Below the pieces are notes generated by a model. The model was not told where the DNA came from, did no database searches, and saw nothing but the letters and a program-made list of their open reading frames with translations. Made by a program: the position numbers and the translations under genes. Below are positions 8,098 through 16,704 of a stretch of 64,000 bases of DNA, piece after piece. Numbering within the stretch: the first letter of the stretch is position 1; each line of letters begins with the position of its first letter. This DNA comes from Cytophagales bacterium CG12_big_fil_rev_8_21_14_0_65_40_12. Lineage in GTDB: Bacteria > Bacteroidota > Bacteroidia > Cytophagales > Cyclobacteriaceae. The stretch lies in assembly GCA_002786855.1 (NCBI GenBank), contig PCUU01000092.1, positions 52,576 through 116,575 on the forward strand, written 5' to 3'.

Positions 8098-8128
8098 TTG
8101 CTAACGAACGTTAGTATGCTTATATTCG
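8098..8128 (+). promoter_or_regulatory. tetR-paa promoter with PaaR-type operator
   Basis: TTG (8098-8100), 20 bp, then TATATTCG (8121-8128) resembles the Bacteroidota -33/-7 promoter. Between them is the perfect palindrome CTAACG-AA-CGTTAG (8101-8114). It fits the CNAACGNNCGTTNG motif that I recall being reported for Thermus PaaR. The -7 box is only 6 bp from the tetR start, so the transcript would be nearly leaderless. Confidence 0.65.
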
Positions 8129-8134
8129 CAGCAA

Positions 8135-8719
8135 ATGGAAACTGTTGTAAAGAAAAGCAGAAAGCAGCAAATTGAAGAAAAAGCTACGATTCTTTTTCAA
8201 GAAAGAGGCTATGCTGCCACTTCGATGCGTGATTTAGCTCAAGATTTAGGCATTGAAGCCGCAAGTCTTTACTCGCACATCAAATCTAAGGAAGAAATTT
8301 TACAAAAGATATGCTTTCGAATGGCCGATGAATTTTTCAGTGCATGGCGCGAAGTAGAACTAGAAAACTCAAGCCAAGCAGCAAAAATGGAAAAGGCCAT
8401 GATTGCACATGTAAAGGTAATTACAAAAGATACTGACGCTTCTGCCGTTTTCTTTAATGAATGGCGACACTTAAGCGAACCTTTCCTGAGCGAGTTTCTC
8501 GGAATGCGCGATGATTACGAAGGGCGATTTAAGAAAATATTAAGAGATGGAATGGCCTCTGGCGAATTCAAGATTGTAGACGAAAAGTTTATGATGCTCA
8601 CCCTGCTTTCATCGCTCAACTGGACACACAATTGGTATAAGCCTGAAGGAAATTTAACGCCAGAAGAGATTGGTAAACGCCTTTCAGGCCTATTGTTAAA
8701 CGGATTAAAAAACAGATAA
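8135..8719 (+). CDS. paaR: TetR-family regulator, probable phenylacetate repressor (PaaR-like)
   Basis: The protein has 194 residues. The N-terminal TetR helix-turn-helix (about 8-55) reads [20 protein letters not shown], then [20 protein letters not shown]. The C-terminal ligand domain is of the TetR_C33/PaaR type. It is the first gene of the paa cluster, 4 bp before paaA, with a palindromic operator overlapping its own promoter. In the family, phenylacetyl-CoA releases the repressor; here autorepression plus control of paaABCD is inferred. The symbol is by context rather than by a unique sequence feature. Confidence 0.8.
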   Translation: METVVKKSRKQQIEEKATILFQERGYAATSMRDLAQDLGIEAASLYSHIKSKEEILQKICFRMADEFFSAWREVELENSSQAAKMEKAMIAHVKVITKDTDASAVFFNEWRHLSEPFLSEFLGMRDDYEGRFKKILRDGMASGEFKIVDEKFMMLTLLSSLNWTHNWYKPEGNLTPEEIGKRLSGLLLNGLKNR

Positions 8720-8723
8720 TATT

Positions 8724-9710
8724 ATGTACGGAGGTGGAAACGTATTCGAAACAATGAAGGCAACGGCCTTAGCTGACGAAGATCCAATATTATTAGCAGC
8801 ATTTGAGGCGCGAATTGATCGTGGTGAAAAAATTGAACCCACCGATTGGATGCCTCAATTGTATCGTAAGCAGCTGATCAGAATGATTGAGCAGCATGCT
8901 CATTCAGAAATCATCGGTTCATTGCCCGAAGGCACTTGGATTACAAGAGCACCAGGTTTTAAAAGAAAGCTTGCCTTAATGGCGAAGGTTCAAGATGAAG
9001 TAGGGCATGCGCAATTGCTCTACTCAGCGGCAGAAACCTTGGGCAAGCCACGCGAAGAAATGATTACTGATTTGATCAACGGCAAATCAAAGTATTCCAA
9101 TATTTTCAATTACCCAGCCTTTACTTGGGCGGATTCATGCTTTATTTCTTGGTTGGTAGATGCTGGCGCGATTGTAAATCAAATTGCCAACTCAAAAGGT
9201 AGTTATGGCCCATATTGCAGAGCGTTGGAAAGAATTTGTGCTGAGGAATCATTCCATTTAAAATATGGCCACCATTGCGTAATTCACTTAGCGACTGGTA
9301 CTAAAACGCAGCGTGAAATGATGCAGGCTGCTGTAAACCGTTGGTGGGCACCTATGATGCATTTCTTTGGCCCATCTGATAAAATTTCTGTCCACTCAGA
9401 AATTCTAATGAAGTGGAAAGTAAAAATGGCATCGAATGACGAGTGTCGTCAGCAATTTTTGGACATGTACGTTCCCAAAATTTGGGAGCTTGGTTTGACG
9501 GTTCCTGATGAAAACCTGAAGAAAAATACAGTCACTGGCGAATGGGAATTTACCGAACCCGATTGGGAAGAATTCAAAAGAGTGATCAATGGTGATGGCC
9601 CGTGTAATGCAGAACGAATTGCAGTAAGAAGAACAGCGGAAGAAAGAGGCCGCTGGGTGCGCGAAGCATTATTAGCTCCAAAAGCAAAATACGTTGCGCC
9701 TTTGGCATAA
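8724..9710 (+). CDS. paaA: 1,2-phenylacetyl-CoA epoxidase, catalytic subunit PaaA
   Basis: The 328-residue protein has the normal PaaA length. It is the di-iron oxygenase subunit that epoxidises the ring of phenylacetyl-CoA using O2 and electrons from PaaE. Ligand motifs are visible: Glu62, DEVGH (Glu92, His95) and AEESFH (Glu175, His178), the paired ExxH pattern of bacterial multicomponent monooxygenases. It starts 4 bp after tetR and is followed by paaB, paaC and paaD in the same direction. The gene order is that of a standard paaABCD cluster. Confidence 0.96.
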   Translation: MYGGGNVFETMKATALADEDPILLAAFEARIDRGEKIEPTDWMPQLYRKQLIRMIEQHAHSEIIGSLPEGTWITRAPGFKRKLALMAKVQDEVGHAQLLYSAAETLGKPREEMITDLINGKSKYSNIFNYPAFTWADSCFISWLVDAGAIVNQIANSKGSYGPYCRALERICAEESFHLKYGHHCVIHLATGTKTQREMMQAAVNRWWAPMMHFFGPSDKISVHSEILMKWKVKMASNDECRQQFLDMYVPKIWELGLTVPDENLKKNTVTGEWEFTEPDWEEFKRVINGDGPCNAERIAVRRTAEERGRWVREALLAPKAKYVAPLA

Positions 9711-9719
9711 ATCACAATT

Positions 9720-10337
9720 ATGATTTTAAAATCCTTAGATCCACGAGTAACTCGGCTAAGCATCGAGCTCTCCCCAGACGAGAGCTCAGTTGCTAAAGAT
9801 GGCCTAGATCAATTTGAAACTTATGAGGCCTTTGTTCAATCAAAGGAAGGAAAACCATTCGAACATGCCGGCCCTGTCCATGCACCCAATGAAGAAATGG
9901 CTTTCCTTTTTGCCAAAGAGCAGTATAGCCGAAGAGGTATGTTTTGCAACGCCATTTGCGTGATCAAAACTGAGAACATTAAAGTTTCAGAATATACTGA
10001 TAATGGTCAGGACATCTACAATCTAGTGACTGACCATCCTTCGGGGAATGAGAACGAGAGTTTCGAGATTTTCCATTTGATGAAAAGAGGGAAACAGCAT
10101 AAACACGAAGGCAGCGTGCTTGCCAAGGATTTTGACGATGCAATGGCCATGGCAAAAAAGGAATTCCAGTCTGATAAGCCAGTATTCAATGTTTGGATTG
10201 TGAAATCAGCACATATAATGGCTTCGGAAGATGAAGACAAGGACATTTGGGATACGCTTAAAGAAAAGCAATATCGCGAAGCCACAGACTATAAGGCGGC
10301 AGATAAAATTAAAGCATTCAAAGAAAATCAGGCTTAA
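9720..10337 (+). CDS. paaB: PaaB, two PaaB domains in tandem
   Basis: PaaB is the small structural subunit of the epoxidase and is usually ~95 residues; this one has 205. Two PaaB-like units are visible. Residues ~31-92 carry FETYEAFVQSKEGKPFEHAG then FAKEQYSRRG. Residues ~114-170 carry FEIFHLMKRGKQHKHEGSV then AKKEFQ and VWIVKS. The second unit is followed by the conserved acidic tail (DIWDTLKEKQYR). It lies between paaA (9 bp gap) and paaC (no gap). The duplication probably changes subunit packing in the PaaABC complex (inference). Both units look intact. Confidence 0.92.
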   Translation: MILKSLDPRVTRLSIELSPDESSVAKDGLDQFETYEAFVQSKEGKPFEHAGPVHAPNEEMAFLFAKEQYSRRGMFCNAICVIKTENIKVSEYTDNGQDIYNLVTDHPSGNENESFEIFHLMKRGKQHKHEGSVLAKDFDDAMAMAKKEFQSDKPVFNVWIVKSAHIMASEDEDKDIWDTLKEKQYREATDYKAADKIKAFKENQA

Positions 10338-11093
10338 ATGAACACCGAAGCATTAAAAGATTTACTCTACAAAATGGCTGATGATCAATTGATTCTTGGT
10401 CACAGAAATTCTGAATGGACGGGTTTTGGCCCTCTTTTAGAGGAAGACATTGCTTTCTCCTCTATGGCTCAAGATAAGGTAGGTCAGAGTTGGCAAATTT
10501 ATAAGTTACTGAACGAGCTTGGAGAATCTGATCCAGATACAGTTGCATTTATGCGCAATGCCGAACAGTTTCACAATTGCCAATTGGTAGAATTACCCAA
10601 TGGTGAATATGATTTCAGCCTAATCCGTCATTTTCTATTTGATACTGCTGAAATGATAAGATTCAATCATTTAGCTACATCGAGCTATGCCCCTTTGGCA
10701 TTATTGGCAAAAAAAATCAAGGGAGAAATTAAGTACCACACGATGCACGCTAATATTTGGGTCAAGCAATTGGGCAGTGCAACTGAGGAGAGCATAATAA
10801 GACTTCAAACCTCCCTAGATTCTGCTATGCCTTACGCATTGGGCATTTTTGAGTCGTCAAAGTTCGAGAAAGAACTCATCTCGGAAGGCATTTTCAGAGG
10901 AGAGGAAACCGTGAAATCAGAATGGTTGACCCAAGTAAAATCCATTCTTGAGCACACCAAGTTAACTATGCCGAACATTGAGACTATTACTCCTGTTTTT
11001 GGTGGTCGATATGGAAAACACACCGCTCATTTACAGCCGCTATTAGACGAGATGTCTGAGGTTTTCAAAGAAGACCCCACTGCGGATTGGTGA
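10338..11093 (+). CDS. paaC: 1,2-phenylacetyl-CoA epoxidase subunit PaaC
   Basis: This 251-residue ferritin-like helical protein is the non-catalytic partner of PaaA. Recognisable segments are LGHRNSEWTGFGP(L) near the N-terminus, IAFSSMAQDKVGQSW, and IKYHTMHANIWVKQLG. Its start follows the paaB stop codon directly. The C-terminus GGRYGKHT...HLQPLLDEM is typical of the family. It stabilises the PaaA dimer and helps bind CoA substrate (family knowledge). Confidence 0.95.
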   Translation: MNTEALKDLLYKMADDQLILGHRNSEWTGFGPLLEEDIAFSSMAQDKVGQSWQIYKLLNELGESDPDTVAFMRNAEQFHNCQLVELPNGEYDFSLIRHFLFDTAEMIRFNHLATSSYAPLALLAKKIKGEIKYHTMHANIWVKQLGSATEESIIRLQTSLDSAMPYALGIFESSKFEKELISEGIFRGEETVKSEWLTQVKSILEHTKLTMPNIETITPVFGGRYGKHTAHLQPLLDEMSEVFKEDPTADW

Positions 11094-11141
11094 TTTAGTT
11101 AGTAGGGGAAACGAATCTGGAGAAGTTGAGTTAAGACCACA

Positions 11142-11639
11142 ATGAGTAAAGTAGGGAAGATAAGTGAAGAAGAAATAAAGGTTTGGCTTGAAGAAGTCAA
11201 AGACCCAGAGATTCCTGTACTTTCTTTGAACGATCTTGGTGTGATCACTGGCATTGACATCGCTGATAATGGAAAGGTAACCGTCAACATGACACCTACC
11301 TTTACTGGCTGCCCGGCCATGGATGTGATGAAAAGCGATGTGGAAGACGTGCTTCGCAAAAAAGAAATTCAAGATTTTGAGGTGCGATTGACCTTCGAGA
11401 CACAATGGAATTCAAATATGATTTCTGAAAAAGGCAGAGCAGCGTTGAAGAAATTTGGCCTAGCCCCTCCCCCTCAACACAACCTGATTGTCGACATTGA
11501 TCTTTTAGAACATGCGATTTGCCCACAATGCAATAGTGAGAATACCGTGATGAAATCACCCTTCGGCCCTGCTTTGTGCAGATCACTTCATTATTGTAAT
11601 AACTGTCACCAAGCATTCGAGCAATTCAAGCCGCTTTGA
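11142..11639 (+). CDS. paaD: PaaD, phenylacetyl-CoA epoxidase maturation/accessory subunit
   Basis: The 165-residue protein has an N-terminal MIP18/DUF59 domain (DPEIPVLSLNDLGV, then TPTFTGCPA) and a C-terminal Cys cluster (CPQC, ALC, CNNC), the PaaD layout. PaaD is thought to act in Fe-S or di-iron assembly for the epoxidase. The 48-bp gap after paaC is the widest in the operon. Its TGA abuts the stop codon of convergent egtD (TGATCA), leaving no room for a terminator between them. Confidence 0.93.
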   Translation: MSKVGKISEEEIKVWLEEVKDPEIPVLSLNDLGVITGIDIADNGKVTVNMTPTFTGCPAMDVMKSDVEDVLRKKEIQDFEVRLTFETQWNSNMISEKGRAALKKFGLAPPPQHNLIVDIDLLEHAICPQCNSENTVMKSPFGPALCRSLHYCNNCHQAFEQFKPL

Positions 11640-12605
11640 TCAACACTTCTCCCAAAGCGAGTCTACAAAGTAATTTTCTCTGTCTGTGAAGTTTCGTACA
11701 ATTCTAAAGCCTGCATTTTTCGCGAAATCTTCGATCATTTTCAATGAGTATTTCTGAGATACTTCTGTATGAATGGCTTCCCAAGCCTTGAAATAATAAG
11801 TCTTTTCTAAAGCCTGGATGGTTACTTCCTGGTCTTTTGTGCTTACTAAATGACTTCTAGTCTCACCTGTAACGGGATTGTAAGTTGGAAAATGAGTGAA
11901 GGCCTCCAAATCAAAATCTGCCCCGAGTTCATTATTGATCCGATTGAGTAAGTTGATATTGAATGCTTTTGTCACGCCTAATTGATCGTTGTAAGCGTTA
12001 AGAATCACATTGGGATCTTTCATTAAATCAAAACCAATCAAGAGTAAATCGCCTTTGCTCAAGTTCTCTGATAATTTAGAAAGAAACTGTTCAGTAGCTG
12101 TATTTGAGAAATTACCAATATTCGAACCTAGAAAGAGCACTACCTCCTTTTGGCAATGATTCTGGTTTAGTTTCGAAAGTGCATCAAAATAGTCGCCCTG
12201 TAATGGATTTACCTTTAGTTTTGGTAATTCCTTTTCTAAATCACTGTTAAGTAAATCCAGTACGTGCTGCGAAATATCAATTGGTGAATAATTGAAATCA
12301 ATGCCCGATGCTACAAAGTGTCTTAACAATACTTTTGTTTTTGTTCCATCACCAGCCCCTAGTTCAATCAAGTTAAACGATTCATCGGCACCCAAGAAAC
12401 TCCTGAGCATAGAGGCTTTATGCGTATCAAAGATTTCGAATTCGGCACGAGTGAGGTAATATTCACCCAAACCCATGATGGTTTGAAAAAGCTTATCGCC
12501 TGCTTCATCATAAAAATACTTTGATGATAGACATTTAGGACTGGCTGAAAGACCTTTATCAATGTCTTTGGCAAAAGTTGAAAGTGAAGCTTTGGTATCA
12601 ATCAT
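11640..12605 (-). CDS. egtD: L-histidine N(alpha)-methyltransferase EgtD
   Basis: The 321-residue protein trimethylates histidine to hercynine with SAM, the first step of ergothioneine synthesis. Family features are the N-terminal LSASPKCLSSKYFYDEAGDK, the SAM loop LIELGAGDGTKTKVLL, the LFLGSNIGNF block and the C-terminal KAWEAIHTEVSQKY. It starts 3 bp after egtB on the same strand, so the two are one transcript. It is convergent with paaD with abutting stop codons. Confidence 0.95.
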   Translation of the reverse strand: MIDTKASLSTFAKDIDKGLSASPKCLSSKYFYDEAGDKLFQTIMGLGEYYLTRAEFEIFDTHKASMLRSFLGADESFNLIELGAGDGTKTKVLLRHFVASGIDFNYSPIDISQHVLDLLNSDLEKELPKLKVNPLQGDYFDALSKLNQNHCQKEVVLFLGSNIGNFSNTATEQFLSKLSENLSKGDLLLIGFDLMKDPNVILNAYNDQLGVTKAFNINLLNRINNELGADFDLEAFTHFPTYNPVTGETRSHLVSTKDQEVTIQALEKTYYFKAWEAIHTEVSQKYSLKMIEDFAKNAGFRIVRNFTDRENYFVDSLWEKC

Positions 12606-12608
12606 GAA

Positions 12609-13883
12609 TTAAATATTGTGGGCCAATCTGATACCCGTGAAATGCCAACGCAACTGAGGATGGAAAAAGTTTCTGTAGCTTGGTCGAATATGATTTCTGC
12701 TTGTGGCATAGGAGCCGCCTCTTAACACCATTTGGTTGACCATGAACTTCCCATTGTATTCTCCAATCGCTCCTTCTGGCTTCGCATAATAAGGATAAGG
12801 CAAATAAGCACTGTTTGTCCATTCCCAAGCATCGCCATAAAACTGAGTATTGTTTCCTTTGCGAGGCATTGGTCTAAAGTTTCCATCCTCTACAAAATTG
12901 GCTTCTACAGGAACCTGAGGTTCATACATTCGGCAAGCTACTTCCCACTCAAATTCAGTTGGTAAACGCATGCCTTTCCATTTGGCAAAAGCATCAGCTT
13001 CATAAAAATTAATATGTGTAACTGGCTCATTTGGATTGATCTCTTCAAGCCCCGCCATAGTATAGTGTTTCCAAACACCATCCTCTTTTAGCCAATAAAA
13101 TGGTGCTTTGATCTTTTCCTTCTTCACCCATTCAAAACCTTCCATCAGCCAGTGATTAAAATCTTGGTAACCGCCAGCTTCAATAAATTCCAAATATTCA
13201 CCCGCTGTGACCAATCTATCTTGAATGGCATATTTATGGAGAAAAACTTTGTGAACGCCCTTCTCATTATCAAAGTGGAAACCCTCTTCTTGATGGCCAA
13301 TGGTATAAATACCTTCGTTTACCGTCAAAAAATTTACTGAGAGATTGGGTGGATAAATCGGACTGTTAAATGACTTATAAGCGGGAAAAAGCGGATTAAT
13401 CCCTAAAATGTGTTTGATATCATACACCAATAATTCTTGATGTTGCTGTTCGTGATGAAGGCCAATCGTCAAAACTTCGATCATGTTTTTGTCGAGCTCA
13501 ATATCACCAGAGAGTAATTCGCTCATGTATTGATCTACATAATTGCGATAGGCAAAAATCTCATTTACCCAAGGCCGCGACAAAGCCCCTCTTTCTGAAC
13601 GGATCCAACGTTCCCCTTCGGTTTCATAATAGCTATTGAAGAGAAAATGATAGTCCTTATCGAATACTTGGTAATTGGGCATCGCCACTTTCAATACAAA
13701 ATTTTCGAAAAACCAGGTGGTATGGGCCAAATGCCATTTGGGAGGACTGACTTCCACTACAGGCTGCACCACAAAGTCCTCTGGTTGTAAGGGTTTACAC
13801 AATTCATGCGTAAGCGATCTTACAGTCATGTATTGGGTTAATAAAACTTGGAGCTGAGAGGGTTGATCTTTAATCAGGCTCAT
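12609..13883 (-). CDS. egtB: Ergothioneine biosynthesis sulfoxide synthase EgtB
   Basis: The protein has 424 residues. The N-terminal DinB-like domain provides iron ligands (His51 region WHLAHTTW; H144-x3-H148-x-E150 in HHEQQHQE). The C-terminal formylglycine-generating/C-type-lectin fold carries MRLPTEFEWEVACR, GDAWEWTNS, LRGGSYAT and WHFTGIRLA. It joins hercynine to a thiol donor with O2. No egtC glutamine amidotransferase or egtE lyase is visible. The donor could be cysteine or gamma-glutamylcysteine; sequence reading alone does not decide. It precedes egtD and lies 131 bp downstream of paaE on the same strand. Confidence 0.93.
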   Translation of the reverse strand: MSLIKDQPSQLQVLLTQYMTVRSLTHELCKPLQPEDFVVQPVVEVSPPKWHLAHTTWFFENFVLKVAMPNYQVFDKDYHFLFNSYYETEGERWIRSERGALSRPWVNEIFAYRNYVDQYMSELLSGDIELDKNMIEVLTIGLHHEQQHQELLVYDIKHILGINPLFPAYKSFNSPIYPPNLSVNFLTVNEGIYTIGHQEEGFHFDNEKGVHKVFLHKYAIQDRLVTAGEYLEFIEAGGYQDFNHWLMEGFEWVKKEKIKAPFYWLKEDGVWKHYTMAGLEEINPNEPVTHINFYEADAFAKWKGMRLPTEFEWEVACRMYEPQVPVEANFVEDGNFRPMPRKGNNTQFYGDAWEWTNSAYLPYPYYAKPEGAIGEYNGKFMVNQMVLRGGSYATSRNHIRPSYRNFFHPQLRWHFTGIRLAHNI

Positions 13884-14014
13884 TTTATGGAAGACTTAGG
13901 TTCAAAGAAGTTCAAACATGAATGTCGGAAATGATGCCCAGACATTCAATTTGAAATCACATTAATTAAGACCTAACTCTTCCTGAAAAGGTTCAAAAAT
14001 AGTCGTAGAAATGA

Positions 14015-15130
14015 CTAGCCAATTTCAATTACCACACCATCGGTCAATGGATGACTCACGCATGGCAACACGTAACCTTCGTTCAATTCTGCCTCAGAAA
14101 GCCCTTCATCTTCGTCCATTTTGACCTTTCCTGAAAGACATTTACCTCGGCAAGCCGTGCACAAGCCGCTTTGACAAGAAAATGGAAGATCGATATCTTC
14201 TTCTAGTCCGCGTTCCAAAATTGTTTCACCTGGCGCAACAGAGAATTTGTGCTCTTCACCATCATATATAATGGTCACCTCTCTTGTGATAATCTTATCA
14301 GCATCAGCAGCTGGAGCCTCCTTCTTGCTTAAGTCAGAAGTAAAGCTTTCTTTGTGCACTTGAGCCTTGGGGATCGACAAGGCAGCCAAAGCCTGCTCAA
14401 CAATATCCATCATCGGGCCTGGGCCACACATAAAGTATTCTGTATGATCAGAAGAAAACTGAGGTAAATCGGCCAATGCGGTTTTAATAATTTCTTGTGT
14501 CAGGAATCCTCTATGACCTGTCCAGTCTGCCGGAGCTTCACCCAACACATGAATTACCCTAAATCGATCTGCATGTTCAGCTTCCATTTTCTGCAAGCTG
14601 GTTTTGAATATGATTGAATTCAAATCACGGTTGGCATATACCAACGAAACTTTCGAATTTGGTTCTTGAGCTAATGCCGACTTGGCGATTGACATCAAGG
14701 GTGTAATTCCACTTCCGCCACCAAAAAGGACAATATGACGGCTATTGGCAGGGTCAAAATCAGTGGTAAAATTCCCAATAGGCTCAAGCACTTCTATCGA
14801 ATCTCCAGCTTTGAGATTCTGGTTCAAGTGGTTGGACATTAAGCCACCTTCCACTCGTTTTACCGTGACTGCAGGAGAAGGATCTACAAATGGCGAAGTA
14901 CAAAGGGAATAGGCCCTGCGTTCTTTCTTTCCATTAATTTCTGCTATCAAAGTAAAGAATTGGCCAGATTTGTATTGGATAGCGCCACTTTCAGGTTGCT
15001 CAAAGTAAATGCTAATCGCATCAGCAGTTTCTTTTACCACTTCCTTTACTTTCAAATTTAAATGTCCCGCCTTTACCGATGGAATCTCTTTTTTCTCCTC
15101 TTGCTTCTTCTTGAATAATCCGAATGCCAT
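14015..15130 (-). CDS. paaE: Phenylacetyl-CoA epoxidase reductase PaaE
   Basis: The 371-residue protein transfers electrons from NAD(P)H to PaaA. Domains in order: FAD-binding barrel (RRAYSLCTSP, about 75-85), NAD-binding domain (LFGGGSGITPLMS, about 138-150), and a C-terminal plant-type 2Fe-2S ferredoxin (CQSGLCTACRGKC, then VLPC). The N-terminus MAFGLFKKKQEEKKE is a short charged extension. Unusually, it is not joined to paaABCD: it is on the opposite strand ~2.4 kb beyond paaD, with egtB and egtD between. It may have its own promoter (TACTTTTG at 15198-15205 on the minus strand). Confidence 0.93.
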   Translation of the reverse strand: MAFGLFKKKQEEKKEIPSVKAGHLNLKVKEVVKETADAISIYFEQPESGAIQYKSGQFFTLIAEINGKKERRAYSLCTSPFVDPSPAVTVKRVEGGLMSNHLNQNLKAGDSIEVLEPIGNFTTDFDPANSRHIVLFGGGSGITPLMSIAKSALAQEPNSKVSLVYANRDLNSIIFKTSLQKMEAEHADRFRVIHVLGEAPADWTGHRGFLTQEIIKTALADLPQFSSDHTEYFMCGPGPMMDIVEQALAALSIPKAQVHKESFTSDLSKKEAPAADADKIITREVTIIYDGEEHKFSVAPGETILERGLEEDIDLPFSCQSGLCTACRGKCLSGKVKMDEDEGLSEAELNEGYVLPCVSHPLTDGVVIEIG

Positions 15131-15197
15131 GCTCTATTCTTTGATTTTAAACCACTAGTTAATTAACCCATAAAGGGCCTTAACAGTTTTGCGAGTG

Positions 15198-15205
15198 CAA
15201 AAGTA
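15198..15205 (-). promoter_or_regulatory. Candidate -7 box for paaE
   Basis: On the minus strand this reads TACTTTTG, matching TANNTTTG, 67 bp upstream of the paaE start. No matching TTG -33 was found at the expected spacing. No PaaR-type palindrome is present here. Confidence 0.4.
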
Positions 15206-15301
15206 ATCATGTTTAATTTAAGGATGAATTCTTATTCCAATTTACCTCTAGACACAAAGACAACTGTTGGCGAAATAAAACCTCAAACTGACACATTTTT
15301 G

Positions 15302-15309
15302 TATCTTTG
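15302..15309 (+). promoter_or_regulatory. Candidate -7 box for purB
   Basis: TATCTTTG matches the Bacteroidota TANNTTTG box exactly, 23 bp before the purB start. A clear TTG -33 at 17-23 bp is not visible. Confidence 0.5.
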
Positions 15310-15332
15310 CGCTTTCTTTTTATTCCAGAAAC

Positions 15333-16676
15333 ATGAATCTGAATACACTCACAGCGATTTCCCCTATTGACGGACGTTATCGAAAAGTTTCCAATGCACT
15401 CACGCCCTATTTCTCAGAATTCGCACTGATTAAATACCGGGTTGAGATTGAGGTGGAATATTTCATAGCACTTTGTGAGTTACCACTTCCACAACTTGTT
15501 TCGGTAAAAGAAGATCAATTTGACGGATTAAGAGAAATCTATAGAACCTTCTCTGAAGCGGATGCTCTGGCCATCAAGGAAATTGAAAAAACGACCAACC
15601 ACGATGTAAAAGCGGTTGAGTATTTTTTAAAAGATAAATTTGCTTCACTCGGCCTTGGTGAAACCATTGAGTTCATTCATTTCGGTTTGACCTCTCAAGA
15701 CATTAACAATACCGCGATTCCTCTTTCTATAAAAAGAGCAATGCACCAAGTGATTGAACCTGCTATTTTGGAAGTCAGAAACCAAATCAAAGCAATGGTT
15801 GATATGTGGAAGGATGTAGCCATGTTGGCCAAAACCCATGGACAGCCCGCCTCTCCTACTCGCTTGGGTAAAGAAATGGAAGTATTTGCCAACAGAATTG
15901 ATGAGCAGTTGATTTTGCTTGGGGATATCCCATTTGCCGCCAAATTTGGAGGAGCAACTGGCAATTTCAATGCACACCATGTGGCCTACCCAAAAATTGA
16001 TTGGGTGGAGTTTGGGAATGATTTTGTAAAGGATGTTTTGGGCTTGCATAGAAGCCATCCCACTACCCAAATTGAGCATTATGATCACTTGGCCGCTTTA
16101 TTTGATGGTTTAAAAAGAATCAATACGATTCTCATTGATTTTTCGAGAGATGTATGGCAGTACGTTTCTATGAATTACTTCAAACAAAAAATCAAGGAAG
16201 GTGAAGTAGGTTCTTCGGCAATGCCGCATAAAGTGAATCCAATTGACTTCGAGAATGCCGAGGGCAACTTGGGCATGGCGAACGCTATTTTCGAGCATCT
16301 TTCAGCCAAACTCCCTATTTCAAGATTACAACGGGATTTAACAGACTCCACCGTGCTTCGTAATGTGGGCGTTCCCTTGGGGCATACTTTAATCGCGCTT
16401 AAATCTTTGGAAAAAGGGATTACCAAATTGGAATTGAACCAACAAGCCATTGACGCTGATTTGGAAGATAACTGGGCGGTAGTGGCTGAAGCCATTCAAA
16501 CTATCTTAAGAAGAGAAGGCTATCCAAAACCTTACGAAGCGCTTAAAGGCCTAACCAGGACCAATCAAAAGATCACTTCAGTTGTGATCAAAGAGTTTAT
16601 CCAAACCTTAGAGGTATCCCCAGAAATAAAAAATGAACTGATGCAAATCAGTCCATTTAACTATACCGGTTTATAA
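15333..16676 (+). CDS. purB: Adenylosuccinate lyase
   Basis: The 447-residue enzyme cleaves SAICAR and adenylosuccinate in purine synthesis. The fumarase/aspartase superfamily signature GSSAMPHKVNPIDFENAEGN is present around residue 290. The N-terminus (LTAISPIDGRYR) and the TSQDINNTA and KTHGQPASPTRLGKE blocks are typical of the E. coli-type PurB. It stands alone with its own -7 box and a strong terminator directly after the stop. Confidence 0.97.
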   Translation: MNLNTLTAISPIDGRYRKVSNALTPYFSEFALIKYRVEIEVEYFIALCELPLPQLVSVKEDQFDGLREIYRTFSEADALAIKEIEKTTNHDVKAVEYFLKDKFASLGLGETIEFIHFGLTSQDINNTAIPLSIKRAMHQVIEPAILEVRNQIKAMVDMWKDVAMLAKTHGQPASPTRLGKEMEVFANRIDEQLILLGDIPFAAKFGGATGNFNAHHVAYPKIDWVEFGNDFVKDVLGLHRSHPTTQIEHYDHLAALFDGLKRINTILIDFSRDVWQYVSMNYFKQKIKEGEVGSSAMPHKVNPIDFENAEGNLGMANAIFEHLSAKLPISRLQRDLTDSTVLRNVGVPLGHTLIALKSLEKGITKLELNQQAIDADLEDNWAVVAEAIQTILRREGYPKPYEALKGLTRTNQKITSVVIKEFIQTLEVSPEIKNELMQISPFNYTGL

Positions 16677-16704
16677 AAAAAGCCCCGAATTCGGGGCTTT
16701 TTTT
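16674..16704. terminator. Bidirectional terminator between purB and tolC-like gene
   Basis: AGCCCCGAATTCGGGGCT (16681-16698) is a perfect palindromic stem preceded by an A-run and followed by eight or more T. It ends purB on + and the TolC-type gene on -, whose stop codon begins at its edge. Confidence 0.9.
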
